Positions 36,095-42,553 of a stretch of DNA of 64,000 bases are shown here, piece after piece. The DNA lies in assembly GCA_944320305.1 (NCBI GenBank), contig CALUGW010000008.1, positions 1-64,000 on the forward strand, given 5' to 3'. Position 1 is the stretch's first letter; each line of letters starts with the position of its first letter. The stretch is from an uncultured Prevotella sp. (GTDB lineage Bacteria > Bacteroidota > Bacteroidia > Bacteroidales > Bacteroidaceae). The notes beneath the pieces were generated by a model. That model was given only the letters and a program-made list of their open reading frames with translations, did no database searches and was not told the origin of the DNA. The position numbers and the translations under genes are program-made.

Positions 36095-36182
36095 GGAAGG
36101 TTGGCAGAGTGACCGAATGCGCTGGACTCGAAATCCGGTATACCCATTGCGGGTATCGGGGGTTTGAATCCCTCACCTTCCG
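36095..36182 (+). tRNA. tRNA-Ser, anticodon CGA
   Basis: The acceptor arms GGAAGGT and ACCTTCC pair. The anticodon loop CTCGAAA reads CGA (codon UCG). A long variable arm (TACCC ATTGC GGGTA) marks a class II tRNA, and the T-arm is GGGGTTTGAATCCCT-like. CCA is not encoded. A T-rich run follows. The accessory block begins directly downstream, which fits use of this gene as an integration hot spot, although I found no repeated 3' end at the other side. Confidence 0.95.
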
Positions 36183-36325
36183 CTTTTTTCTCCTTGTTCT
36201 TTTCCCTCCATGCTTTTTCTTTTTATGCCGCCAACTGCGGTCTGCGTGCGTAAGGTTGCGCGGCGGCAACCGGCTTTTTATTGTTTTTTCAGTCTCGCTA
36301 TAGCTACTGCTAATCATCATACGTT

Positions 36326-36357
36326 GGTCTCCCCGCAGTTCGTACCACAGGGAGACC
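36326..36357. other. Hairpin after the last gene of the DUF4417 operon
   Basis: GGTCTCCC and GGGAGACC pair around 16 bases, 40 bases after the stop of the 149-residue protein gene. A similar hairpin follows its paralogue at 38634-38665, so the 3' region was duplicated with the gene. It could terminate or stabilise the transcript. Confidence 0.55.
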
Positions 36358-36398
36358 AACAGAAAAAAGAGCTAAGAATGAGCCTTGCGGCAGGCCGG

Positions 36399-36848
36399 CT
36401 ACGGCCTGAACTTCACCTCGGAGTTGAACGCTCGGATAAGCTCGCCGTACTTCGCTATCTCCTCGTTGCTCATGTATCTGGCCTCGCTGTTGCGGCGGGT
36501 GGAGCCATCGCTGAGCACGGAATATGTCTGCACGTGTACCGTTCCCTTTTCAAACACCCTGCCATCGCCTTTGTTACGGTGCTGATGCCCCCAGTCGAAG
36601 TCGATGCACTGGCGGCGGTTTAAATAGAGTTTCGCCTGTATCACTTTGCCTGTCCAGTCGATTCGGAAGTACATATCGGAAGTGTTTGCATATGGCGGAA
36701 GCCCGGAATGGCTTCCTGTCGGGTCTGTTATATATTTCAACACCTTACCCCTTATTCCGCCGATTGTTTTAGCTTGCCAAAGCGGATGGTCTTCATAAAG
36801 CTGATCCCAAAAACCGCCATGCGAGTTATATTGTCTTTCTGTTCCCAT
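36399..36848 (-). CDS. Unknown protein, family A copy 2 (HxH motif)
   Basis: This 149-residue soluble protein has no signal peptide. The C-terminal half (residues 68-149) contains KVIQAKLYLNRRQ, DFDWGHQHRNKGDG and GTVHVQTY, and ends PEVKFRP-like. It differs from the paralogue at 38705-39154 at only three positions there, whereas residues 1-67 differ at about 28. The Asp/His-rich motif in a beta setting resembles C-terminal toxin-type domains of phage and polymorphic toxin proteins, but that is inference. It starts 3 bases after the stop of the family B gene (36852-37232), so the two are translationally coupled, exactly as in the other copy. Confidence 0.6.
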   Translation of the reverse strand: MGTERQYNSHGGFWDQLYEDHPLWQAKTIGGIRGKVLKYITDPTGSHSGLPPYANTSDMYFRIDWTGKVIQAKLYLNRRQCIDFDWGHQHRNKGDGRVFEKGTVHVQTYSVLSDGSTRRNSEARYMSNEEIAKYGELIRAFNSEVKFRP

Positions 36849-36851
36849 AAT

Positions 36852-37232
36852 TTATAAGTCATCGAGGTTGCGGTCATATCTTATTCCTTTATAGTCTCGC
36901 TCGCGGAGCCACTGGAATAGCGTGATGTCGCGGTCGAGTAGCCCCAAGTCTTTAAGGTTCGCGCTCAGGGTCTCCGCGAGGTTCATGTAGTGCTGTTCCT
37001 CGAAGTTGCCCTCCTTGCCAAGCAAATACTCGCTGTATTCGCACCTTATCAAATAAAGCCGGTCTTCGTTTTCTGGTTCAAGAATGAGCCAGTCGAAACA
37101 AACAGACAGCACATTCTCCTCTCTGTACTTCAACGTCTCGAAGAACTCGCGCTCGCGTTCGGACTGGTAGTTGCCCTTCATCCTGCGGAACAAGGCTATG
37201 TCCTCATCCCACATAAACTTGTTAATAGCCAT
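36852..37232 (-). CDS. Unknown protein, family B copy 2
   Basis: This 126-residue acidic, probably helical protein (MAINKFMWDEDIALFRRM at the start, LFQWLRERDYKGIRYD near the end) is not a family I recognise. The paralogue at 39158-39538 is nearly identical over residues 1-42 and similar over 78-126, but over residues 43-77 about 20 of 35 positions differ. It lies 3 bases after a DUF4417 gene and 3 bases before a family A gene. Pairing with A and the matching variable zones suggest that A and B bind each other, for instance as toxin and immunity protein (inference). Confidence 0.6.
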   Translation of the reverse strand: MAINKFMWDEDIALFRRMKGNYQSEREREFFETLKYREENVLSVCFDWLILEPENEDRLYLIRCEYSEYLLGKEGNFEEQHYMNLAETLSANLKDLGLLDRDITLFQWLRERDYKGIRYDRNLDDL

Positions 37233-37235
37233 TGT

Positions 37236-38054
37236 TTAAATCTCCTTTCCTTTAATTTTTATGTTAAACAAATCGTTTTCTGCCTTTACGCTGGTTTTGC
37301 TTGAAATACGTTTCCGCCCGATTCCCCTTAGCCGGGAGTGGATGAAATCCCGGATGAACACCACCGGGGCGTTCAGCCCTGGCAATTCCTCTTCCTCACC
37401 ATACACGAGGATGGTGGTTGGCTGAAGCTCGTCGTCCACCCTCCGCAGGCCGTAGTGCCACAGCTCGCGCTGCCAGCGGTGCCGGCCATGGCCCGTGCCG
37501 CACACTGCGATGACGCTGCCTGTGGGCAAACCGTCAAGGCAATACTTGAACGAAGGGGCGCCGGCCCAGCTCGCAACGGGTATTACTTTGAAGCCGCACC
37601 GCTGCCAGAACGCCGCCGCAAACCTGCTCTTGTACACCGCGAACCTGTTAAGCTCTTCCGGCATGTCAACGTAAAGGGAGAAGTCGGGGGCAAACAGCTT
37701 GTCGAATCCAAGCAGAGTGTGTGTCGTCCGCTCCAAATTTTTCCACACGGCGTTGTCAAACCGGCAGTCGTCGAGGAAGAAATGCAACGCCCTCGCCAGA
37801 TCCGTCACCTTGCAATGAGTTGTAAACGGGCTTACGCTGAAGCTCACGCTTCCTTGATAAGGGGCTACCATTGGGAAGCCGTTGGCCTCGGTAAATCTCA
37901 TGCCCTCGGTCAGGTGCATGTTGTTGTAGGTCAGTTTTCGCCTCCTGCTCTGTGTCATGCGGCTGAACTCCTGCAGCTTCCCTGATGGCCTACAGGCCAT
38001 CCTGAACATCTCTTTGCTGTCAAAGAGGCTGTTTAAACCATTGTTGTTTTTCAT
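37236..38054 (-). CDS. DUF4417 family protein, copy 2
   Basis: This 272-residue protein has the DUF4417 core: VHFF-like LHFFLDDCRF, PDFSLYVDMPEELNRF, a segment with WQRCGFKVIPVASWAG, FKYCLDGLPTGSVIAVCGTG and ILVYGEEEEL. The family is found in phages, mobile elements and bacterial islands and has no known function. The N-terminal 60 residues are basic and differ from the other copy. It has its own promoter box at 38078-38085 and runs into the B and A genes with 3-base gaps. Confidence 0.8.
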   Translation of the reverse strand: MKNNNGLNSLFDSKEMFRMACRPSGKLQEFSRMTQSRRRKLTYNNMHLTEGMRFTEANGFPMVAPYQGSVSFSVSPFTTHCKVTDLARALHFFLDDCRFDNAVWKNLERTTHTLLGFDKLFAPDFSLYVDMPEELNRFAVYKSRFAAAFWQRCGFKVIPVASWAGAPSFKYCLDGLPTGSVIAVCGTGHGRHRWQRELWHYGLRRVDDELQPTTILVYGEEEELPGLNAPVVFIRDFIHSRLRGIGRKRISSKTSVKAENDLFNIKIKGKEI

Positions 38055-38077
38055 GATATTTTATTAATTTCTCCCCA

Positions 38078-38085
38078 CAAAGATA
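38078..38085 (-). promoter_or_regulatory. Promoter -7 box for the second DUF4417 gene
   Basis: The minus strand reads TATCTTTG, 23 bases before the start codon. No convincing -33 element was noted. Confidence 0.6.
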
Positions 38086-38174
38086 CGAAATAATCGGGAA
38101 ACAAAGCTGCCATAGGGGCGGGAAAAGCAATGTTTTGCGCTACAGCTGAAACGCAAATGGCATGGAAACAAAAC

Positions 38175-38200
38175 CTCCCGGCGGTGTGAGTCGCCGGGAG
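38175..38200. other. Hairpin after family C copy 2
   Basis: CTCCCGGCG and CGCCGGGAG pair around 8 bases, 18 bases after the stop. It shares the CCCGG core of the hairpins at 38634 and 39581. Confidence 0.6.
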
Positions 38201-38217
38201 CTTGATTCTAAACCAGC

Positions 38218-38568
38218 CTACATAGGCTCCACATCCTCCAACTCGTCGATTATGTCGATGAGCTTCTTGCCGTCAATCTCAAACTGCTCTATCAGCACAT
38301 TGCCGTCAGGAAAGCGCTGGAGATCCTTGGAATAGTGGTCGTCGCAATAGGCAACGTAATCCGGCTCGGACAGGAAATGATATTCCTTGCCTTTGTATTT
38401 GAAATACAAGTCATACCCCTGCACTGCAAAATCGTAAAACAAAATCCACCTGTTCCACGTTTCATAGCCACCATACTCGCTGCGCAATCTGTCCTTGCTT
38501 GGCGGATATTTCTTGTTGAAAGGGTAGCCGTCGGAATCATACCCAACAACGCTTGTCTCTTCTTTCAT
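38218..38568 (-). CDS. Unknown protein, family C copy 2
   Basis: This 116-residue acidic protein contains GGYETWNRWILFYDFAVQGY, KGKEYHFLSEPDYVAY and the C-terminal KLIDIIDELEDVEPM. From GGYETW onward it is almost identical to the copy at 39624-39983 apart from a short patch (YSKDLQ against YTEEYQ), while the first 35 residues diverge. I recognise no named family. It stands alone between hairpins, downstream of the first A gene. An immunity-protein role would fit the acidic, duplicated character but is inference. Confidence 0.6.
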   Translation of the reverse strand: MKEETSVVGYDSDGYPFNKKYPPSKDRLRSEYGGYETWNRWILFYDFAVQGYDLYFKYKGKEYHFLSEPDYVAYCDDHYSKDLQRFPDGNVLIEQFEIDGKKLIDIIDELEDVEPM

Positions 38569-38633
38569 AATTTGTTATTTGTTTTTTCGTATAGTCTGTT
38601 TTTCCTTTTGTTACTGTTGAATTTCATTTCAGA

Positions 38634-38665
38634 GGTCTCCCGGCGGTCTGCACCACCGGGAGACC
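38634..38665. other. Hairpin after family A copy 1
   Basis: GGTCTCCCGG and CCGGGAGACC pair around 12 bases, 40 bases after the stop, the same position as at 36326-36357. About 60 bases from here to the gene end are repeated at the other copy with few changes. Confidence 0.6.
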
Positions 38666-38704
38666 AACTGAAAAGAGCTAAGGATGAGCCTTGCGGCAGG
38701 CTTG

Positions 38705-39154
38705 CTACGGTCTGAACTTCACCTCGGGATTGAACGCGCGGATAAGCGCGCCGTACTTCTCAATCTCCTCGTTGCTCATGTACCGCGCCTCGCTGTTGCG
38801 GCGGGTGGAACCGTCGCTGAGCACGGAATATGTCTGCACGTGTACCGTTCCCTTTTCAAACACCCTGCCGTCTCCTTTGTTACGGTGCTGATGTCCCCAG
38901 TCGAAGTCGATGCATTGACGGCGATTTAAATAGAGTTTAGCCTGTATCACCTTACTTGTCTTGTCCACTCGGAAATACATATCGGAGGTGTCTGAATAGG
39001 TAGGCAGCTTAGTGTGTATTCCTTTAGAGTCATACACATAAGTTATCACCTTCCCCCTAACACCATTAATGTTCAATGCCGTCCATGCTGGATGGTCGTC
39101 GTAAAGGTGCTCGTTGAATCCACCTTTTGGATTATATTGTCTTTCGTTGCCCAT
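38705..39154 (-). CDS. Unknown protein, family A copy 1 (HxH motif)
   Basis: This 149-residue paralogue of the 36399-36848 protein has the same length. The C-terminal 82 residues, including FDWGHQHRNKGDG and GTVHVQTYS, are conserved to within three changes, but the N-terminal 67 residues have diverged strongly (for example PKGGFNEHLYDDHPAW). It starts 3 bases after the stop of the family B gene, so its translation is coupled to B. It has no signal peptide or membrane segment. Possible effector of a pair; function unproven. Confidence 0.6.
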   Translation of the reverse strand: MGNERQYNPKGGFNEHLYDDHPAWTALNINGVRGKVITYVYDSKGIHTKLPTYSDTSDMYFRVDKTSKVIQAKLYLNRRQCIDFDWGHQHRNKGDGRVFEKGTVHVQTYSVLSDGSTRRNSEARYMSNEEIEKYGALIRAFNPEVKFRP

Positions 39155-39157
39155 AAT

Positions 39158-39538
39158 TTAAAGTTTGTCATAATTGTGGTCATACATTACTCCTTTGTAA
39201 TCACGTTCGCGAAGCCACTGGAAGAGCGTTATGTCGCGGTCGAGCAAACCTGTCTCACGAAGATTTGCAGATAGGGTCTCGCTAAGATTCATGTAATGCT
39301 GTTCTTCCAATATATCCTCGCGACCAACCACAAACTCCGAATACTCCTCACGGACAATGTATATTTTGTCCTCGTTGTCGTACTCAGACATTAGCAAATC
39401 ATTCGAGACCGTCAGCACGTTCTCCTCTTTATACTTCAGTTTCTCGAAGAACTCGCGCTCTCGGTCGGACTGGTAGTTACCCTCCATCCGTCGGAACAAG
39501 GCTATGTCCTCGTCCCACATGAACTTGTTAATTGCCAT
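39158..39538 (-). CDS. Unknown protein, family B copy 1
   Basis: This 126-residue acidic protein is paralogous to 36852-37232, with conserved ends (MAINKFMWDEDIALFRRM and LLDRDITLFQWLRERDYKG) and a divergent centre (residues 43-77). It lies 85 bases after the first family C gene, separated by a strong hairpin, and 3 bases before family A. I do not recognise the fold. Confidence 0.6.
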   Translation of the reverse strand: MAINKFMWDEDIALFRRMEGNYQSDREREFFEKLKYKEENVLTVSNDLLMSEYDNEDKIYIVREEYSEFVVGREDILEEQHYMNLSETLSANLRETGLLDRDITLFQWLRERDYKGVMYDHNYDKL

Positions 39539-39580
39539 AGTTTAAATCTCCTTTTCGTTGTTGTAGGTTTTTGTTTGAAG

Positions 39581-39607
39581 TTTCCCGGCAGAGCAAATGC
39601 CGGGAAA
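39581..39607. other. Hairpin between family C copy 1 and family B copy 1
   Basis: TTTCCCGGCA and TGCCGGGAAA pair around 7 bases directly after the stop of the family C gene. It may separate two transcription or mRNA-stability units of the operon. Confidence 0.65.
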
Positions 39608-39623
39608 CCTAAAATATCAATGC

Positions 39624-39983
39624 CTAAATAGGCTCCACATCTTCCAACTCGTCGATGATGTCGATAAGTTTCTTGCCGTCAATCTCGAACTGCTCTATCA
39701 GCACATTGCCGTCAGGAAAGCGCTGGTATTCCTCTGTGTAGTGGTCGTCGCAGTATGCCACATAATCAGGTTCGGACAGGAAATGATATTCCTTGCCTTT
39801 GTATTTGAAATACAAGTCATACCCCTGCACGGCGAAATCGTAAAACAAAATCCATCTGTTCCACGTTTCATAGCCACCCCTTTTGGCTCCAATGCGCATG
39901 TCCTTTGGCGGGTATTTTTTATTAAAAGGGTATCCTGCCAGATTATACCCAACAACAGAGTCTCGTCTTTTTCCCATGGTCAT
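39624..39983 (-). CDS. Unknown protein, family C copy 1
   Basis: This 119-residue acidic protein is the paralogue of 38218-38568; it contains the same GGYETWNRW to ELEDVEP block. Its start codon overlaps the stop of the 123-residue gene upstream by one base (39983), which couples the two. It may be the partner of that protein as B is of A (inference). Confidence 0.6.
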   Translation of the reverse strand: MTMGKRRDSVVGYNLAGYPFNKKYPPKDMRIGAKRGGYETWNRWILFYDFAVQGYDLYFKYKGKEYHFLSEPDYVAYCDDHYTEEYQRFPDGNVLIEQFEIDGKKLIDIIDELEDVEPI

Positions 39984-40354
39984 TAACTTTTATCATAGTT
40001 ACGAACTTTCGATAATAGCCTTTTCATTGCTTCAGTCAAAGGATGTGCGTCTTCTTCTTGCCCTTGTCCATTCCAAAGATGGTAGTGCGGGTGGATGCCA
40101 TGATGGTCTGCTGTGTGAATCTCGAACAGCTTTTTGCCGTCAGGGCCATACTTTGCGATGGCTTTTACGTCCGAGCCGTCCTTTTCGAACGTGGCGTAAA
40201 TTCTGTTCGGTTTACGGCTTTCTTCTGGCAGCTTACGCTGTTTTGGTCTTTTATACTGAAGAATTCTGATTTCACCAAGAAGATCAACGGTAAAGTACTC
40301 ACGCCCCTCTTCTGTGTTGGCAGTCCCTTTTGAAAAACTTCCGTTAGCTCCCAT
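39983..40354 (-). CDS. Unknown protein with a His-rich motif, coupled to DUF4417
   Basis: This 123-residue protein has an N-terminal basic part with YFTVDLLGEIRILQYKRPKQ and a C-terminal IAKYGPDGKKLFEIH followed by TADHHGIHPHYHLWNG. The His-rich strand resembles the terminal domains of polymorphic or phage-associated toxins, but I cannot name a family. Its start overlaps the end of the first DUF4417 gene by 11 bases and its stop overlaps the family C start. It has no duplicate in the window. Confidence 0.55.
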   Translation of the reverse strand: MGANGSFSKGTANTEEGREYFTVDLLGEIRILQYKRPKQRKLPEESRKPNRIYATFEKDGSDVKAIAKYGPDGKKLFEIHTADHHGIHPHYHLWNGQGQEEDAHPLTEAMKRLLSKVRNYDKS

Positions 40355-41075
40355 GGCGCATTCTCATTAAGTGTTCATTCTCGTAGTAAACCGAAACGTC
40401 CTCGCGCTCGCCCTCCATCTTCGGGCCGTAGCGCAGGATTAGGGATGGCCGCAGGCGGCGGATTGCCTCTTCGTAGCCACGCCGCCAGAGATATTTGGAG
40501 GTGTCGAGACGCCGCGCACCGTTGCTATTGATGGCTATGGGACAGCCCGTGGGCAGGCCGTCGAAGCAATAGGCGAAGCTGTCGGGCGTTGACCACGTGG
40601 CGTTGACAATGATGTTCACGCCGAGGCTTTGCATCCGCGCCGCCACCATGCGGTTAAGCAGGCAGTTGTGCCGACGCTGCCCCGGGGGCATGTCAGCGTA
40701 TTGCGAGAAGTCTGGAGTTATCACGTAGCGTGCTTCGGCAAGCTCGTGCAGCTCATCGTCTGAAGCATTAAGCAAGCCGATGAACATACAATCGTTGATG
40801 AAAAAGTGTACGCAGTCGCCCTTAGAGTGGTCGCTCCTCCACACATTATAAGGCACGAGCTTCTTTGGAACGCTCTCTATCTCATACGGGCGGAGCGTTG
40901 GCATGGTGGTGCTTATGTGCATCGTGTCAAACTTGCAAACCCGCTGCAACGCATTGTCCATGCGCTTCCGATAGCTGTCCTTGTTTCTCTTGACCTGCGT
41001 CTCATGCCGTGAGACGTAATCAACCATGCCTGTCGAGCATGGATGATCGTCAAATAAAAGTAATTGTCTTGCCAT
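40344..41075 (-). CDS. DUF4417 family protein, copy 1
   Basis: This 243-residue protein has the DUF4417 core CVHFFINDCMFIGLL, ITPDFSQYADMPPGQRRHN, LGVNIIVNATWSTPDSFAYC, FDGLPTGCPIAINSNG and SLILRYGPKM. The start at 41075 (MARQLLLFDDHP) fits better than the longer frame from 41150, whose extra residues run into the small RNA region. It is the first gene of the nine-gene minus-strand block. Molecular function is unknown for the family; two copies in one operon is unusual. Confidence 0.8.
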   Translation of the reverse strand: MARQLLLFDDHPCSTGMVDYVSRHETQVKRNKDSYRKRMDNALQRVCKFDTMHISTTMPTLRPYEIESVPKKLVPYNVWRSDHSKGDCVHFFINDCMFIGLLNASDDELHELAEARYVITPDFSQYADMPPGQRRHNCLLNRMVAARMQSLGVNIIVNATWSTPDSFAYCFDGLPTGCPIAINSNGARRLDTSKYLWRRGYEEAIRRLRPSLILRYGPKMEGEREDVSVYYENEHLMRMRHGS

Positions 41076-41158
41076 ACATAAATGGTTTTTTGTGTTAAAA
41101 ATATATTTACTTTTCCCACTCCGGCAAGAGAAACGGCGGACATTCCGCAAAAATTCAT

Positions 41159-41166
41159 TAACTTTG
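41159..41166 (+). promoter_or_regulatory. Promoter -7 box of a probable small RNA gene
   Basis: TAACTTTG on the plus strand, divergent from the DUF4417 operon. No coding frame follows; a structured region and a terminator do. Confidence 0.6.
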
Positions 41167-41172
41167 CAGCAT

Positions 41173-41289
41173 CATCGTCGTGTTCGTATCCCAAGCCACC
41201 AATTGAGACTTCGGGTCTCGCCGTGGGAACAACTCGACCCTGCCCGCCCGCACAATCTCGCACATTGCGCGGGCTTTTTCGTCTCCTTA
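41173..41289 (+). ncRNA. Probable structured small RNA
   Basis: Downstream of a canonical -7 box, about 115 bases with no plus-strand gene fold into a hairpin GAGAC-TTCGG-GTCTC (41205-41219) enclosed by TCCCA/TGGGA (41189-41193 and 41224-41228). They end in a strong terminator, GCCCGC/GCGGGC (41242-41284) plus TTTTT. It lies between the DUF4417 operon start and the convergent 136-residue gene. It shows no tmRNA or SRP RNA signature; a 6S-like or element-specific regulator is possible. The exact 5' end is estimated from the promoter. Confidence 0.6.
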
Positions 41290-41293
41290 CCCG

Positions 41294-41704
41294 TTATTTT
41301 GCCATATCCTCCTCACTTTCTTTTTGTTTGTTGCGGTCCAGCTCGCGTCGCGTCATCTTGTAGACCCGGCCGCCAAACTGGGCGTCGAGACTGTCGATGG
41401 GCGTCAAGTCGAACATCACCACCTTATTAATATAATCTTCGCCAAAGGCGTCGAACATCTGTTTGGTGGGCAGATAGAAATACTGTCCGGCCTTCATCAC
41501 GCGGAAGCTGTTGGCGGGCTGCCCATCGCGGAGCACCATATAGAGGGCGCGGTCGCCATCGTCGTCGCGGGCGAACTGCACGCTCATGGCTGTCGAGAGG
41601 GCGAGAGCCTCCGCCGTGTCTGCGGTGAAGCCCAGACGGCCAGATTTCTGTATTGTGGCCTTCAGCCTCACGCTGTATTGTTCTATGTCCAATATTCTAA
41701 TCAT
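41294..41704 (-). CDS. Conserved-looking hypothetical protein
   Basis: This 136-residue soluble protein (MIRILDIEQYSVRLKATIQK at the start; residues 60-110 contain GQPANSFRVMKAGQYFYLP and MFDLTPIDSLDAQF) has a C-terminus that is highly charged and helical (KMTRRELDRNKQKESEEDMAK). I do not recognise a family. It has its own promoter box at 41725-41732 and is convergent with the small RNA, whose terminator lies only 5 bases beyond its stop and may serve both. Confidence 0.65.
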   Translation of the reverse strand: MIRILDIEQYSVRLKATIQKSGRLGFTADTAEALALSTAMSVQFARDDDGDRALYMVLRDGQPANSFRVMKAGQYFYLPTKQMFDAFGEDYINKVVMFDLTPIDSLDAQFGGRVYKMTRRELDRNKQKESEEDMAK

Positions 41705-41724
41705 GGTGTTATTTCATTTGCCCG

Positions 41725-41732
41725 CAAAGATA
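41725..41732 (-). promoter_or_regulatory. Promoter -7 box for the 136-residue protein gene
   Basis: The minus strand reads TATCTTTG, 20 bases before the start codon. Confidence 0.6.
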
Positions 41733-42098
41733 GCACTTTTATCTGTTATTTCCAAATATTTTTTAGGTGTATTTTTGCCGGTGTGCATTATTCTGCAATG
41801 GTGTGTAACACGTCCTCCCGCCAATATTGAAATTTCAATGCAACCACATTTTGATTGCAATGCATTTTGACTTCTTTCTTTTGTCTTTCTGATATGCAAC
41901 ACGCGAGTTTTCTTTGTCTTGCTTTTTGTGTGTATTGGTGTCCAATAAGATATTCGCATTGCGACTCGCTTCCGACGTGTCTCCCGACGGAGAGTCAGCC
42001 CGGTTGGTGATAGTCTGTGATGTCTCAGCCGGCGCGGTGCAATTGTTAGCGAACCTTAAATAGTGCGGTCTTCCGGGCTATACCCGCCGTTTTGCTTT

Positions 42099-42186
42099 CC
42101 GATATAGGCCATTTCGCGCTCCGAAACGGCCTATATCGCCCGCCAATATGGCCTATATTGGAGTGCAAAACGGCAGGCGGCGTAAA
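42099..42186. repeat. 22-nt palindromic repeat, three full units and one decayed unit
   Basis: Units begin at 42099, 42121, 42143 and 42165 with an exact 22-base period. The third (CCAATATGGCCTATATTGG) is a perfect palindrome, and the first two are nearly complementary to each other. Confidence 0.8.
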
Positions 42187-42412
42187 GCGTTGACTGTCAG
42201 ATGGTTGGACGGAAGGTCTGAAATAGCCTTGTTTAACGTTGTTTAGCATTTGAAGAATGCCGGCCCGTTGTCGGATTTCGCATGGCATGGGGCGCGTCCG
42301 GCGTGCGGTTGTGCGTGTCGATTTTGGGGTGGGGGCGCCCGGTTGCGGCGTGGGCAGGCGCGGCAGTGCGGCGTGGCGGGATGCCGTTCTGCTGAAAAAC
42401 AATGGCGGAAGC

Positions 42413-42444
42413 TTGGGCGTTACGTCTCTTTTTTTGTATTTTTG
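42413..42444 (+). promoter_or_regulatory. Promoter for the PL11 gene
   Basis: TATTTTTG at 42437-42444 matches TAnnTTTG and TTG at 42413-42415 lies 21 bases upstream. The leader is about 105 bases. I see no clear LacI-type operator palindrome. Confidence 0.6.
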
Positions 42445-42553
42445 CAGTCGGAGCCACAGTTTTCCGGCATACTCTCCGCGCCGCGGCCTGTGCCGGGCGG
42501 GGTGGGCGGCTCCGCAGACGCCTAAAACATAGAAAGCGATTAATACAACCGAC

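Larger units (their letters stand above)
41705..42553. other. Intergenic region between the accessory block and the PL11 gene
   Basis: This 849-base divergent gap has no credible gene. It is A/T-rich from 41740 to 41960, then G+C-rich. It contains the -7 box of the left gene, a 22-nt repeat array (42099-42186) and the promoter of the PL11 gene (42413-42444). Confidence 0.6.

Noticed and set aside
36183..36398. Direct repeat of the tRNA-Ser 3' end marking an att site
   Set aside because: I looked for the tRNA 3' end again up to 42500 by eye and did not find it.
41173..41289. SRP RNA or tmRNA
   Set aside because: The conserved SRP tetraloop region and tmRNA tag frame or tRNA-like ends are not present; the region is also too short for tmRNA.
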